Both the position numbers and the translations under genes were made by a program. The notes beneath the pieces were generated by a model. It was given only the letters and a program-made list of their open reading frames with translations. It searched no databases and was not told the origin of the DNA. Shown piece by piece: positions 33,145-44,621 of a DNA stretch of 64,000 nucleotides (position 1 is the stretch's first letter; each line of letters starts with the position of its first letter). Source of the DNA: Gigaspora rosea (taxonomy: Eukaryota > Glomeromycota > Glomeromycetes > Diversisporales > Gigasporaceae). Location: NCBI GenBank assembly GCA_003550325.1, contig QKWP01000603.1, positions 101,764 through 165,763 of the forward strand. The letters run 5' to 3'.

Positions 33145-33760
33145 ATTAATTCATGATCTGCATCTGAACTAGTGAACAAACATAGTAAACTGTGGGATAT
33201 GTTTATTATATAATTTTTCCTTTTTGGAATCTGGTGTTTCCCAAGGATAAATCGATTTGTACTAAGTAAACCTCTCACATGCATATAACAAAAGTTGTAG
33301 AAGTGATAATTTCGAGTATAATAGTAGTTGAACCATTAAAATCAGCCTAGCAGATCATAAGATATAGGCAGTCTTTATGACTATTTGTTTACTTCTTTGT
33401 TTATATCTATAGTCATAAGGACAAATACACCTATATCTCATGATCCACTAGACTGATTTTAATGGTTTAACTATAGATGCTAGTGAAATTAATTTCACCA
33501 ATTACACCAATTCACCACCAATTTTACTAATAGTAGTGAAATTATTTCATCACATTTCACCACATTTCACTGCATCTATAGGTTTAACTACCATTATGCT
33601 TATATTTTTCTTCTTTACAATGTTTGTTATGCACACAAGGGAGATTTATTAGTACAAAATTGATTTATACTTAGGGAAATACCAGATTCTGAAAAAGGCA
33701 AAATTTAATAGTAAAAATCACATGATTTTTTACTAGTTCACATGCAGATCACGAATTAAT
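33145..33760. mobile_element. Foldback element, core-module family
   Basis: Ends ATTAATTCATGATCTGCAT and complement of ATTAATTCGTGATCTGCATG. Inner arms carry a diverged core (ACTAAGTAAACC, AAAAGTTGTAGAAGTG, AAATCAGCCTAGCAGATCAT). It has the same ends as 12935-13483. A separate 109-bp MITE sits inside its right arm (33472-33580). Confidence 0.75.
33472..33580. mobile_element. Nested 109-bp MITE
   Basis: Ends TATAGATGCTAGTGAAAT and complement ATTTCACTGCATCTATA. Flanked by a perfect 8-bp repeat GGTTTAAC (33464-33471, 33581-33588). Interior is repeats of TTTCACCA. It inserted into the older foldback. Confidence 0.85.
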
Positions 33761-33925
33761 TATACATTGTTCTAAAACACAGTTGTTACCCTTGATAAAA
33801 AGAGAAGAGAGGCTTGCTCTGAAATTTCTTTAAAGACTTTGATGCAAGTATAGTTAAAAAAGCTATTAAAGTTGATTAGTGTGTCTAAATAATTATGAAG
33901 AGCTTTTTATTATCCAAACATACTA

Positions 33926-35278
33926 CAGTGATCGGAAGTAAATCACCGGAAATTTCCAGATCTACCGGGAATTTCATATACGTATGATAATCTTTTTTTT
34001 AACGTACATACGTCTTTTTTCACTTGTGTTTTTTTTTTAACACACAATTTTAATTGTTTTTGATGATAAAAAAACCCTCCCGCCAAGAATTAAGCCTAGA
34101 ACAACGAAGCCGTATTGCCGGCGCTTACCTGTGTGGTGTTAAACCACTTGACATTGCAAAAGTTTTTGATCTCCCGAAATCAACGGTGTATGACACTGTT
34201 AAGCGATATGAAGAGACAGGCTCAGAGCATCCGAACAAACGCCCTGGTCGCCCCGAAGCTCTCTCTGCGCGTGACAAACGCTCTTTAGTTCGTATTACAA
34301 AAAAAAATCGGAAGGAACCCTTGGCTGTCATCACTAACGAATTCAACGTCCAACATGATACGACGCTTACCACCAAAACTATTCGAAAGTACCTCCACAA
34401 TTTAGGTTGGAGAAACTGTGTCGCCTGTCGAAAACCTCTTTTAGACAAAAGAAAAGCACTGGAGCGAAAAAAATGGTGCCGTGAACATTTAAAATGGGTA
34501 AATGAATGGCAAATGGTTGTTTTTACGGACGAGTCAAGGTTTTGTCTTCACAAAGCAGATGGTCGTGAAAGAACTTGGCGTCGAGTTAATGAAAAATATC
34601 ATAAAGATTGTATAAATACGACTATGAAGTTTGGTGGTGGTTCTGTAATGTTTTGGGGCTGTTTTTGTTGGTGGGGCGTTGGACCGTTAGTAAGAATTAA
34701 GGGTAATATGAATTCGGATAGTTATGTTGATATTCTTGCAAAATATTTTATTCCTTGGGCAAATTCTTTAATGGAAAAACATCATGGTGAAATAAATTTA
34801 ATTTTTCAACAAGATTTGGCTTCTATTCATACATCTACATATTCAGAATGGTGGATGAATTCGCATAATTTTAATATATTAAATTGGGCACCGTATAGCC
34901 CTGATCTTAACCCGATTGAAAATCTTTGGGAACGTCTTGATTCTGCAGTTCGTAACAGAAAACCCATGCCTACAAAGTTAGAAGAATTAGTTAAAATAAT
35001 AGAAGAGGAATGGTATAACTTATCAATTGAATATATTCGTTCACTTATCTGTAGTATGCCAAATCGAGTAAAGACAATATATAAAGCCCGAGGATGGTAC
35101 TGTAAATATTAAATAACCCCAGGGTTTTTTTTTTTTAGGAATGTAAATATAAATATTTTATTTTATTTTATATAATTATTTTGTAATTATATAAAATATA
35201 ATAAAATAAAAATCGTACGTAAAATTTGGCCTCTTATGTGTTACCTATAAAATTTCCGGTGATTTACTTCCGATCACT
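33926..35278 (+). mobile_element. Intact Tc1/mariner element
   Basis: 1353 bp. Perfect 30-bp inverted ends starting CAGTGATCGGAAGTAAATCA, flanked by the TA dinucleotide on both sides (33924-33925, 35279-35280), as expected for Tc1/mariner insertion. It contains one uninterrupted transposase ORF. Identical ends, an intact ORF and the lack of nested insertions suggest recent movement. Confidence 0.95.
34063..35112 (+). CDS. Tc1/mariner transposase, DD34E
   Basis: 349 codons from the ATG at 34063; an upstream TTG in frame is less likely. The N-terminus has two helix-turn-helix motifs (LSLEQRSRIAGAYLCGVK; DIAKVFDLPKSTVYDTVKRY) linked by an AT-hook-like KRPGRPEAL. The catalytic triad is complete: Asp156 in VVFTDESRF, Asp251 in FQQDLASIHTS and Glu286 in SPDLNPIENLW, with 34 residues between the last two. 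MKFGGGSVMFWGCF precedes the second Asp as usual. In the second motif LASIH replaces the common NAPCH, but the Asp is kept. Length is normal for the family. The 5' third is noticeably richer in G and C and CG dinucleotides than the rest. The enzyme would cut out and reinsert this element at TA sites. Nothing visible prevents activity. Confidence 0.95.
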   Translation: MIKKPSRQELSLEQRSRIAGAYLCGVKPLDIAKVFDLPKSTVYDTVKRYEETGSEHPNKRPGRPEALSARDKRSLVRITKKNRKEPLAVITNEFNVQHDTTLTTKTIRKYLHNLGWRNCVACRKPLLDKRKALERKKWCREHLKWVNEWQMVVFTDESRFCLHKADGRERTWRRVNEKYHKDCINTTMKFGGGSVMFWGCFCWWGVGPLVRIKGNMNSDSYVDILAKYFIPWANSLMEKHHGEINLIFQQDLASIHTSTYSEWWMNSHNFNILNWAPYSPDLNPIENLWERLDSAVRNRKPMPTKLEELVKIIEEEWYNLSIEYIRSLICSMPNRVKTIYKARGWYCKY

Positions 35279-35532
35279 GTATAGAGTCACAAAATATGAT
35301 AATAATACACTAATGAATGAACTTTATAAGCCTAATTTTAAGCTTAATTGTTTATGGTAAACCAGCATAAGAGAGCCACATTGTCTTTTGTACAAAAATA
35401 TCAACATGATAAAAGATATGATATCTTTAATCATTTGGAGTAGAAAGCATCTATTTCAATACTTTATGATAAATGAGCATTCTTCAAGGGAAGAAAGAAG
35501 AATCTACAAATCTACACAGTCTCGATATATTG

Positions 35533-36118
35533 AAAAAAAACAGTATCAGCAAATTATACTAACAAACCAAATGGAAATTATTTGCTCAGTTACTGTTACA
35601 AACATGGGATAGGAGTTGAAAAGGATGAAAACAAGGCATTTGCATATTACCTAAAATCAGCAGATGCGGATAATTCTAACAGAACGTATGTATATTTAGT
35701 TGGATATTGTTATAATTTAGGAATTGAAGTTGAAATCAATAAGCATAAAGTGTTTACATATTATCTGAGGTATGCTGAGGCAGTAATTCAATGGGAATTT
35801 AGAAAACTGTCTAGTATTTTTATTATGCAATTGGCGAAAAAAAAGAAGGGCCTTATAGCACCCCAATCAAAAATCTGAATATGGAAAATGTGTACATTAT
35901 AATGAAGTATCTATCATGTGACTTTGTAAAGCAACAAGATGGACAAGTGGAAATAAGGATATTGACAATTGCATGAAAACATTCCAACTTAGAACCTGTA
36001 ATTATGAAGATGTAATTAAAAGAATTCCTTTTGGTAGATTATCTGTTGTTGAAAAAGTTGGTAAAGGAGGATTTGGTTCCATATACAAAGTGACTTGGTT
36101 GGATGGTACTACAGTTGT
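35533..36118 (+). pseudogene. Sel1-repeat/kinase gene, truncated
   Basis: Plus-strand text: NKPNGNYLLSYCYKHGIGVE and KDENKAFAYYLKSADADNS, then YLVGYCYNLGIEVEINKHK (two Sel1 repeats) and a third decayed unit near 35790-35850. After about 60 bp come EYGKCVHYNE, WTSGNKDIDNCMKTFQLRT, IKRIPFGRLSVVEKVGKGGF and GSIYKVTWLDGTTV, the N-lobe glycine loop. It is collinear with 19856-18567 but lacks the long introns. Stops occur near 35878 and 35925. Kinase text ends exactly at 36118 where a GGCGAAA-ended element begins; I could not find its continuation beyond 38075. Confidence 0.8.
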
Positions 36119-36386
36119 TAGGCGAAACCTAGAGGTTTCGCCATAGGCGAAAGGCGAAACCTAGTTTCGACTTTCGCCAAAAAAAATTTTAAAAGACGAA
36201 ATGGCGAAACTGGCGTAAGGTGGCGAAACCGGCGAAAGGTTGCGAAACTGGCGGAAGGTGGCAAACTATAAAAAGGTAGCGAACTAAAGAAAGGTAATAA
36301 AGTGACAAAAGGCAGTGAAACTACCGTAAAGTGCTATGTGGTAGATTCCTCTATGAGATCTACACTGTAAGCATTTATATTCGGGT

Positions 36387-36508
36387 TAGAGATGGGCAAA
36401 GTTATTTACCTATTACGTAAAAGTCAAATAATTCCTTTGTATGTTATTAGTAAATTGGCATAACTTTTACGTAATAAGGTAATAAGTAAATTACCTTGCT
36501 CATCTCTA
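36387..36508. mobile_element. Nested hAT-like MITE, 122 bp
   Basis: Ends TAGAGATGGGCAAAGTTATT and, inward from the right, TAGAGATGAGCAAGGTAATT; the arms contain TTACGTAAAAG and complement. Flanks ATTCGGGT and ATCCGGGC match at 6 of 8 positions. Confidence 0.75.
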
Positions 36509-37094
36509 ATCCGGGCATAATTTATTTGCGCGGCAAATCCAAAAAAGGAAATCTAATTTAGTAAATAAATTAAGTACGTGAGATAAAAGGTTAGGGTTAG
36601 AGCCTTAAGGTTAGAGGCTATTTGGTTATATTGGTGCTTACTATATATAAAACTTCATTCCCGTCATTTTTAATTTGTGCATCAAGATCAATTTAAACAT
36701 TAGTTTTTGTATATTTTCGCTATTTTCTTCTTTTACGGGTTTGTCAGGCTGATCCGGAATAGTCAAAGTTACACTCTCCGATTGGCTATTTCCAATCCAG
36801 GAGTTTATTTTATCCGCGCAAATAAATGAATGCGTGTAAAATCATATCAAAGTTCAATGAATAGTATCCCTATACCTTGGATAATACCCGGTACGGTCAT
36901 CTTTTACACTGTTCGTTTTTACAAAACTGCCTAAACATGCTAACTAACGCGTTCAAAAAGATCTAATTTCAGGGGTTAATTTTGATTAGTGTGCCTAAAT
37001 TAGTAACTTCAAGCAAATGACAACATCAAGTGAAAATCAAATATTAACTTCAACTACGATATATGCAAATTAAATAATAAATATTCATGAATTA

Positions 37095-37212
37095 CTGCCG
37101 TATGGTCGCAAAATAACGCGCAGGAGCGTTATTTCAAATTTCGCCCGAATTAAGCTTAATTTAGGCCAAAATTTGAAATAACGCTCCTGCGCGTTATTTC
37201 GCGACTATACAG
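37095..37212. mobile_element. Nested TA-flanked MITE, 118 bp
   Basis: Nearly perfect hairpin: AATAACGCGCAGGAGCGTTA and complement around a small TTAAGCTTAA centre. Ends CTGCCGTATGGTCGC and GCGACTATACAG, flanked by TA on both sides, as for Tc1/mariner-type elements. GC-rich arms stand out from the AT-rich surroundings. Confidence 0.8.
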
Positions 37213-37554
37213 TATCTAATAAACTATTCATATGTAACACTACTAAAGCTTCTATATAATTTAAATCCAATGCTAATAATTTGTTTGTTATGCAAAAGTT
37301 TCTTCACAGCATATACGTAATTCTACTTTTTATTTTAACATCTGAATTTTACTATATTTGACCAATTAAAAGTTACAATTATTTCCCCAACATTTAAAGT
37401 TAACTCTAAGATTAAATTAATAATATTATTAATAATAAGCTACTTACTATGCATGTTATTTAAAGTTTTAAAAACAAAATTGAAAAAATCTTAACAACTT
37501 AACAATAAATATTGTTTAATTAATTGAATAAAAAAATCTTAAACTTTTTATATA

Positions 37555-37890
37555 AGAGTCACATGCAGTGCTCAATAGCCATACGCAAATAAATTCACTT
37601 CCAATTTTGGCTTATCTTGCTTCTTTATAAAAGCAACATTGTGCTTAATAACTACATGCAAATATTTTCATTCACCAACATGGCTTAGGTACGTATGCAT
37701 ATTTCTTTAAATAAGTCATATGCTGTTTTTAATAGCCATATTTTATTCACATGACTTCTTTGCAACATGCTTTGTTTAATAGCCACATGCAAAGATTTCA
37801 TTCTCCAATATGTTTAGGCACATTTCTTTATATGAACACATACTGTGCATACGCAAAAATTTTTCATTCGCCAACATGGTTCAGCTCTTT
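37555..37890. repeat. Tandem repeat of 80-95 bp, about four units
   Basis: CATGCAAATATTTTCATTC, CCAACATGG, TTCTTTA(A/T)AT and CACATGCTGT...AATAGCCA recur in fixed order at about 37560, 37650, 37740 and 37830. It lies inside the 36119-38075 element. Confidence 0.7.
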
Positions 37891-38075
37891 CCCTTAGAGA
37901 ATTTAAACTTTGCTGAGAGCTTTGACCTTCGCCAGAGGTTTCGCCGGTGTTTCACCTTTCGCCAGGGGTTTCGTCTTTCGCCAGGGGTTTCGCCTTTCGC
38001 CAGAATTTCGCCACTTTCGTCTTTCGCCGGGTTTAGGTTTCGCCTTTCGTCATTTGCACAAAACAGTTTCGCCTA

Positions 38076-41000
38076 ACAACTATAGATGGTACACAATGAA
38101 AAGGTGAAAGAATGTTTCTTCCAAATGGTTTTTTATTGCTGTAAAAGGAATTCCAAAAAAAAAAAATTGAATATTGCTATCTATGTCTTCGCATTTGATG
38201 AGGAGCCATTCGACCATGCTTGTTGAATTTCTTTCAATGAAGGTATTCCGCGGGACATAGTTATTCAAGGATCACCAATTGCGGCTTATATGATTGTTAT
38301 GTTTTGATAAGATAGATATGCATGTAATTGCATGTGATAGAGATAAAGATGTATGCAATACTAATAATATGATTGTCATTATAACGTTCCTGCTGCTTAA
38401 ATCATAATAGCATTTTTACATTCTTGATACAAGGTACGAATGGAATGAGTTATATAGCTTATACGGTATTTGAAGTTGTTTCTACCCGCAATATCTTGAA
38501 TTTGATTTGTCTTGCATAACTTATTTCATGCATTATTTCATCACACCTTATGTACATGTATACAATTTATGTTTTAACTATTGTTACTTACGTTTTTTTA
38601 TATGTGCATGTACATTTAAAGTTTCTAAAACCTTGTCCTAATTTAATGTGACTAGTATTATTCGATCTTATGCATAACAAGCAAACAAATTCTAGAAACT
38701 GAAACCAAAACGACATATTCATAATTGCAATTACAAGTGCCAAAGAAGCATAGTAGAAACTTGTTTTTAGACATAATTATCGGTTGCGTGATCCAAATTT
38801 TCAAAACTTTTCACTGGATCTTTGGTATTTTCTTTTTTTTTTCGTAGGATTTTCTATTAGGTTGGTGAAATATTAATTACTGATCATCAAAAACATGTGT
38901 GAAAAATTTCTTACATGATGATTACTAAAAGTGCAAATATTAGAACATTAAATAATATGTGACTGGTTAGCTATTCAATTAATATATCGCAAAAGAATAA
39001 CTACCTTTAATTTGAGAAATATCTACACTCTAATAATCACTATATTACATTTGTAGGTTTTAATATTTTTTTCAAAAAATTCTGAATCGGAATTAATCAA
39101 AGCTAAATAGCATTAGGCAATACTGGACAACCAATTTTATAGCAAAATTATCAGCTGGCGAGTAAGTTTTTAGTGATCTTGGGCAAAATTGATCTTTGCC
39201 AACAGTCATTTCACTGACAAAGTAATTCTGGTCATTGTCATCAGGGTTAAGTTTAGAATTAAAATTAAGTTTAGTGCAATTTTAAAAGAAAACTTGCCGG
39301 TGAAATAACATGTATCTGAATTTTGAGTCTTTCGGTATACTAGGGAAATGTGTATACAGAATATTAAATGGTTTAGTTATTATTTAGCTTCCAATCACCG
39401 TTTGTTTATGTGCAAAATTTTCGACCAGACTCCTTTGTTGCTATCTGAACTATTTATATAAGCTGAACACAAAGTTCTATCTACATATGCTCTTCAAAAA
39501 ATTTTAATGCCCTTTTTTTCCAATTAAAAATCTCGATAATTCACTAAATAAATGTAGAATAAAAAGTGTAATTCATATAAGCAAGAGCCAATATTTTGAT
39601 TTGAATTGAAACTCTTAAAATCGACCAAAAATGCCAAAGACTGGTTTTCCTAGTCCATTCCCCAAATAACAATCTAAAGCTGATTGATCAGTTAATACCC
39701 TTTAACTTTTGAGGTACAACAAAATTAGCCCAGATGCTATAAATCTAATAAATTAAAATCTGAAATGGAAATTTCATATATGAATTATAATCGTTTTTTT
39801 TTCTTAAAACTACTCTTCAACCAATAATTTTGCTAGCAAATGATCCATATGATATTTAATATCGATGTATAATCATTATGCATTAGGTTATATTACATAT
39901 TGAATACTGTTGGTTTGTATTTTTTTATTATGGCATTATTATTATATTTACTGTGTAACCGTCCTATACTTTTGGAGGTTACTGTACATAATTTTTAGAC
40001 GTGCGTTAAGTTTAAAAAAACTAATCTGGGGTGGCGTTTATTAAAGGACTTCATGTGCTTTGTCTAATACTGTAATTCGGACAATTTTTTTGTGTTGTTA
40101 AAAACACAGTATTCATAGTTCATGAATCCCAGTTCCTGAGAAGTTATGCCTTGTAATACGCATATAATTGAAAATGGCTGATATTAATCAACAAATCGTG
40201 CTTTGCACTTATGAGTTGTATGTTTCGATTTGCTGTTCTTAAATCTATATTCTCTAAGTGCACTGTATTTACGTGTAGCAATATTGATTTTCTACTAACT
40301 GCTCTGAGTGTATATACATGTCAGTTCTCTGTGTGCGCTCATGAATGTTTTACTGTATTAAGTATTGAATAATTGATTAAAATAAATAAAAAATAAATGA
40401 AAATTGTTGATTCAAAATGTTTAATTTATTGTATCTACCTGTACGGTTTGTCAGGTGCTAATGGCCTAAATATTGTTTTTATAGCTGCTATTAATTTAAA
40501 TTCACAATTAATTTAAAACAAAACTATCAATAGTTATCTCAATCAGGCAATATTTATTTGCCAAAATGATTATTCATGTTCATCGTATCAATTTTTAATG
40601 TAAGACACTCGTACGATTTCATGAAGCTTTAAGACCAAATTGTGTCGCATGGATCACCTGACCTTATTATAAGTCACTGGATTTATTAACTACGAGGTCA
40701 TGATGATGTCATTGATCTTTCGCTTATAAATATGATAAGCCACAAAATCCAAAAGGGTATTTTCGCTTTTCTTTTACTGCTTTTAGTATTGGCTTGCAGC
40801 CCTATTTTCTAATTTATCTGAAGGTTCTTCCTTTCCACTACCAAAAAAAAAAAAAAGCAAAGGTAATCGATCGAACGAAATTGTGTACTTTATATGAAAC
40901 ACCTGATGCATCAATGTTGCAAATAACAACAAAATCATATTTGGGAATAGAAATTAGACTATTGTGTCAAATAGTAAAAGTTAGGAAGACAAGGCTGTAT

Positions 41001-41596
41001 GTTCCCCTACACCGTTTTTAGGTTTGCAGCTGTGTACATACCAGATTGTTCTATGAAATGGAATGAAACAGCTGTGTACACCCCACATTGTTTTGAGTAA
41101 AGAGACTTAGGTGAATAGATTAAGCAATACCATTCTCATAGTTATCTACGTGACGCATCTTGAATTGAGCAATTGATTTATTTATATTTGAAATAAAAAT
41201 CCGAGCAAGAATAATTAGACGATACTTGAATTCAAATAGTTTAATTTCATTGCAAATATAACTATGATCAGGGACTATGACGTTAAGAAAATTAAATAAA
41301 AATGCATGTTACGTAGATGATTTTTTTCTAAAATTTATATTTTACTAGTAATCTACAAATTTTTTTATTTTTTATTTTCCGATCGCTTATATAATAAATC
41401 TTTTACAGTTAAATATGTACATACGTACGTACTTAATTATTAACCGAAAAAATTAGCCTTAATTTGTAAATCTGATATTATATCATAATTACTTATATTA
41501 TGTCATACATATAATATGCACAATTATTACGTAATTATATATTTCAAACGTATAAAAAAAAAAAAAACAAACAAAAAGATCGTTGAATTTTAAAAA
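38076..41596. other. 3.5 kb without a supported gene
   Basis: AT-rich. Short ORFs at 38080-38268 and 40794-41021 have no recognisable domain. A GTAC patch lies at 41410-41430. ATCTACGTGACGCAT near 41148 and ATGCATGTTACGTAGAT near 41302 form a weak inverted pair. The last 100 bp would contain the promoter of the three-exon gene, but no clear TATA box is seen. Confidence 0.5.
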
Positions 41597-42312
41597 ATGT
41601 CGAATCAACTTTTTTCAGTGCCTAAGAACGATTATGTGCCAAGACCAGCTGAAAATCAAAGGCATTTAAGATTTGGTACTCCTGGTGTTGCTGGTACGTA
41701 TGCTATTCATCATTAATCCTAAAGTTTGTTGATTTATAATAAAAACCTAATATCAATACTAATTAAATGATTTAAATTTAGCAAATGATCCTGAACCAAT
41801 TACTAATTTCGGCCATGTGCCAGAAAATGATGTGAGAATCCACGGTGAAGGAATTTCACGAGAAGAACAAGATCGAAATATTGCAGAATTAAAAGGTTTA
41901 GTGCGTGAAAGGCAAAGGCAAGAATGTAAAGAAAGGGAAGACCATAAACCTGGACCTCAATCTGCTAATCTTGGTTTGTATAATTATTTCTTGAATAAAT
42001 TTTAGAGGATTAACTAATTGTACTGAATTCATACATTTGACGAAACCAGCGTCTGCATTAGGCGAATATGGAACAGCAATTGCCCAAGAACGTTTAGAAA
42101 ATCCTTCAGATCTAACTAGCTCTCAAAATCTTCCACCCGTTCAACAACATCCTGACGAAAAAGAATTATTAAGTCGGCTAAATAAAGAGGTCCAAACACG
42201 TCAACATGTTGAAAATTATGAAATGGAAAGAACCGTGAAAGGTGGTTTATCTGAGAATGTTAAATTAGCCGCTGATAAACTTGACAATGATTTGAAAGCT
42301 CAACATAAATAA
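41597..42312 (+). CDS. Three-exon gene, small hydrophilic protein of unknown function
   Basis: Exons 41597-41693, 41782-41973 and 42050-42312 give 183 codons plus a stop. Introns start GTACGT and GTTTGT and end TTTAG and ACCAG; the second has a branch-like ATTAACTAAT about 35 bases before its acceptor. Phases agree at both junctions. The protein is very hydrophilic and charged (SREEQDRNIAELKGLVRER, RQRQECKEREDHKPGPQ, LSRLNKEVQTRQHVENYEME, NVKLAADKLDNDLKAQ), with no membrane segment or signal peptide. The middle and end could form helices. A Pro/Asn/Asp-rich start precedes them. Clean splice sites and the lack of decay make this the most normal gene in the window. The composition resembles stress-type disordered proteins, but I recognise no family and assign no function. 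Confidence 0.8.
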
Positions 42313-42999
42313 AGGCTATTAACAAAGATTAAAAAATAATTTAAGCAAAAATCTTAAATATATCTAAACTTATTTCTATTGTTGTCTTTGCCTCAAAAAC
42401 TTATACTTCTGTCTCTATGATATTCGAGTTTAGGTTATCAAAATCGTTATCACTACATAATTTTTAGGTTTTTCTCTATTTGTGCTCATTGTTGTACAGT
42501 TTTAGTAAATATTTTTTTTTAAAAAAAATAAAACATTAGAAAATGTTGAATTTTTACAAAATGATTTTATATTATCATTCTGTTATTTATATCAAAATCG
42601 CAGTTAATCTAGGATATTTGGCATTTAATAGTCATATACGACGAGCATCTAATAGTAAAAATTTCATTTAGCGGTATGATGGAAGTTCGTCTCATTTTAA
42701 ATGTCAATAAAACATATTTATCTGATACCCTACTATGATCAGGACTATCAAATAACTTTGGTTATTTGATAATCTTTTACACGTAAATGCTGACTTTAAA
42801 ATTTAATAAAAAATGGTTTATATGCAAATCAATCTAATTTATTTATTTATTTCATATATCTAATGCTATTACATTGCAATTACATTTTTATAATCTTTAC
42901 TTGTTTCGCATTAATATTATAGTAATTTTTGTTGTCTGCATTGTTATTATTCAATTCTGGCAATTCGTCACAAACTTGGTTATATTTTTTTTTTAAAGT
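42313..42999. other. 3' flank, no gene
   Basis: Downstream of the three-exon gene; several AATAAA-like signals (42310, 42530) but no other feature. Confidence 0.5.
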
Positions 43000-43284
43000 T
43001 CAGTTCCTAAATACAATGGTTCTGAATGCGATGGTCCCAAATGTGGTGGTTCTGAATGCGACTGTCCTAAAACATAGTGGGAGATTTACTTTTGAAGAAT
43101 CTTTCAAGGGTGAACGAAATGGTGCAAAGACTGAAGGCCGAGATGATATTGCTGAGTTTGTTTGTTTGCTTGAAACTTGTTTGCGACTATTGTTGGCCAT
43201 TACTTGTTTTTGCGACTTGTTTGAGGATTCATTATGTTCATTTAAAATTTGTTCATGCGAGTTACATGGTTCATTATTGCTCAA
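43000..43284 (-). CDS. Possible exon of an unknown Ser/Asn/Gln-rich protein
   Basis: The minus strand reads NEPCNSHEQILNEHNESSNK, SQKQVMANNSRKQVSSKQ, SSRPSVFAPFRSPLKDSSK, then a repeated FRTVAFRTTTFGTIAFRT produced by a short tandem DNA repeat (43010-43070). A further open block lies upstream (about 43420-43345, TIKSTKGDALSLLIDNVG). It ends at GAG followed by GTGAAG, and an acceptor AACAAG precedes SQKQVM in a compatible frame. This may be a small spliced gene. No domain recognised; the opposite-strand ORF is equally long, so confidence is low. Confidence 0.35.
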   Translation of the reverse strand: MSNNEPCNSHEQILNEHNESSNKSQKQVMANNSRKQVSSKQTNSAISSRPSVFAPFRSPLKDSSKVNLPLCFRTVAFRTTTFGTIAFRTIVFRN

Positions 43285-44020
43285 AAATAAAATATTAAAC
43301 CGAATTTTTTTTAAATGAATAAAAAAAACTTCACCTCTGAATTATTCAAAGGTATCAATCCAACATTATCTATTAACAATGACAATGCATCTCCCTTTGT
43401 TGATTTGATGGTCGTGCATATTATTCTCGCTCGGATTTCATATTAAACACTTTCTTTATTAGACATTATGGGAGATCTCACTACGTTCTCTTCTGCTATT
43501 GCATATTGTGCTCACAATTTTATGATTACAATTTTATGTACACAATTTATGTTCACGTGACGAAGCATGAAAGAGGATCGAAAGTATGAGTAATTTGGGG
43601 ATCAAATATATTTAAAAAATTTTTTAAAATTCAAAACTTTAATTATTTTCTCTGATTTTATAAAAATAGAAGAATTTTAACTTTATATAAATTTATATAA
43701 AATATAATTTTTTATAATAATTATCATTTAAAAACAAAATATAAATCTAAAAGAATATTTTATTAAAAAATTAAATAAAGTTTTATAAAAAATTTTCTTT
43801 AAAAATATTATATACCTTTTTGCAGGCAAATTTGCCTGCACATGCTTAACAGATGAAAAGATAATAGAAATAGCAAAGAGAAAATGTCCAACTGAGTGCA
43901 ATTACTTATAGATCAAATAAGTTAACTTACCCAATTTTATAAATAAATTTATGCAAAAAATTATTTAAATTGAATTTATTAATAGTATATATATATAAGT
44001 CACTTTAAATTTTAAATCTA
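43285..44020. other. No supported gene
   Basis: Possible upstream exon of the minus-strand ORF near 43345-43420; otherwise AT-rich with nothing recognised. Confidence 0.45.
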
Positions 44021-44621
44021 TAGGTGTGTGTCAATAGAAATCAAACATAAGTTATATTTTATAATAAATTTTTTTCAAAACTTTGAACAGAAATAATTCA
44101 ACAAAAATTTATCCAAATTTGATAAAATTTTTTTAAATTAATTTTATAAGGCCATATAAAGTTAATTTTTTGGTTCTCATAACATGAGACAAAAAAAATG
44201 ACCTGGCTGGCCAGACTTTTATTTAAAAATTTTTAAAATTTTTTAAATTATAAAATTTAAATTTTAATTTTAAAAAATAATAACCCGGCATTATAGTATT
44301 AAATAAAGTAATGACCCGCCTGCCTGGACTTTATTTAAAAATTTTATATATAAAAAATTTTAAATTTTATAAAATTTTTAAAAAAAATTTTTGAAATCCC
44401 ACCCAGCTATTAAAACATATAAAAAAATTTTTTCAAAAAATTTTCAAATTATGACCTGGCCGGGTTATGAGAACCAAAAAATTAAGTTTATATGGCCTAA
44501 ACTTAAGAACTAATTTAAAAAAAATTATCAAATTTGATCAAGTTCTTGTTAAGTAATTTTGATTTAAACTTTTAAAAAAATTACTAAAAAAATTTGTTAG
44601 ATTTCTATTAACCCACCCCTA
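44021..44621. mobile_element. Foldback hAT-like MITE, 601 bp
   Basis: Ends TAGGTGTGTGTCAATAGAAA and, inward from the right, TAGGGGTGGGTTAATAGAAA. The arms continue with GGCCATATAAAGTTAATTTT and GGTTCTCATAACATGAG and their complements. The centre has (A/T)-only runs and GACCTGGCTGG repeats. TAGGGGTGG-type ends are typical of hAT elements; no clear target duplication. Confidence 0.75.

Larger units (their letters stand above)
36119..38075. mobile_element. GGCGAAAC repeat-ended element, 2 kb
   Basis: Ends TAGGCGAAAC and GTTTCGCCTA. The left 180 bp holds about ten GGCGAAA(C/G) units; the right 160 bp holds about ten TTTCGCC units in opposite orientation. TAGG ends plus subterminal arrays suggest a non-autonomous hAT element. 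The flanking octamers (ACAGTTGT / ACAACTAT) match directly at only five of eight sites, so the duplication is uncertain. It carries two nested MITEs and a minisatellite and truncates the kinase gene. Confidence 0.7.

Noticed and set aside
43000-43318. Plus-strand 129-codon ORF
   Set aside because: It overlaps the more protein-like minus-strand text and includes repeated Val-Leu-Asn units from a DNA tandem repeat.
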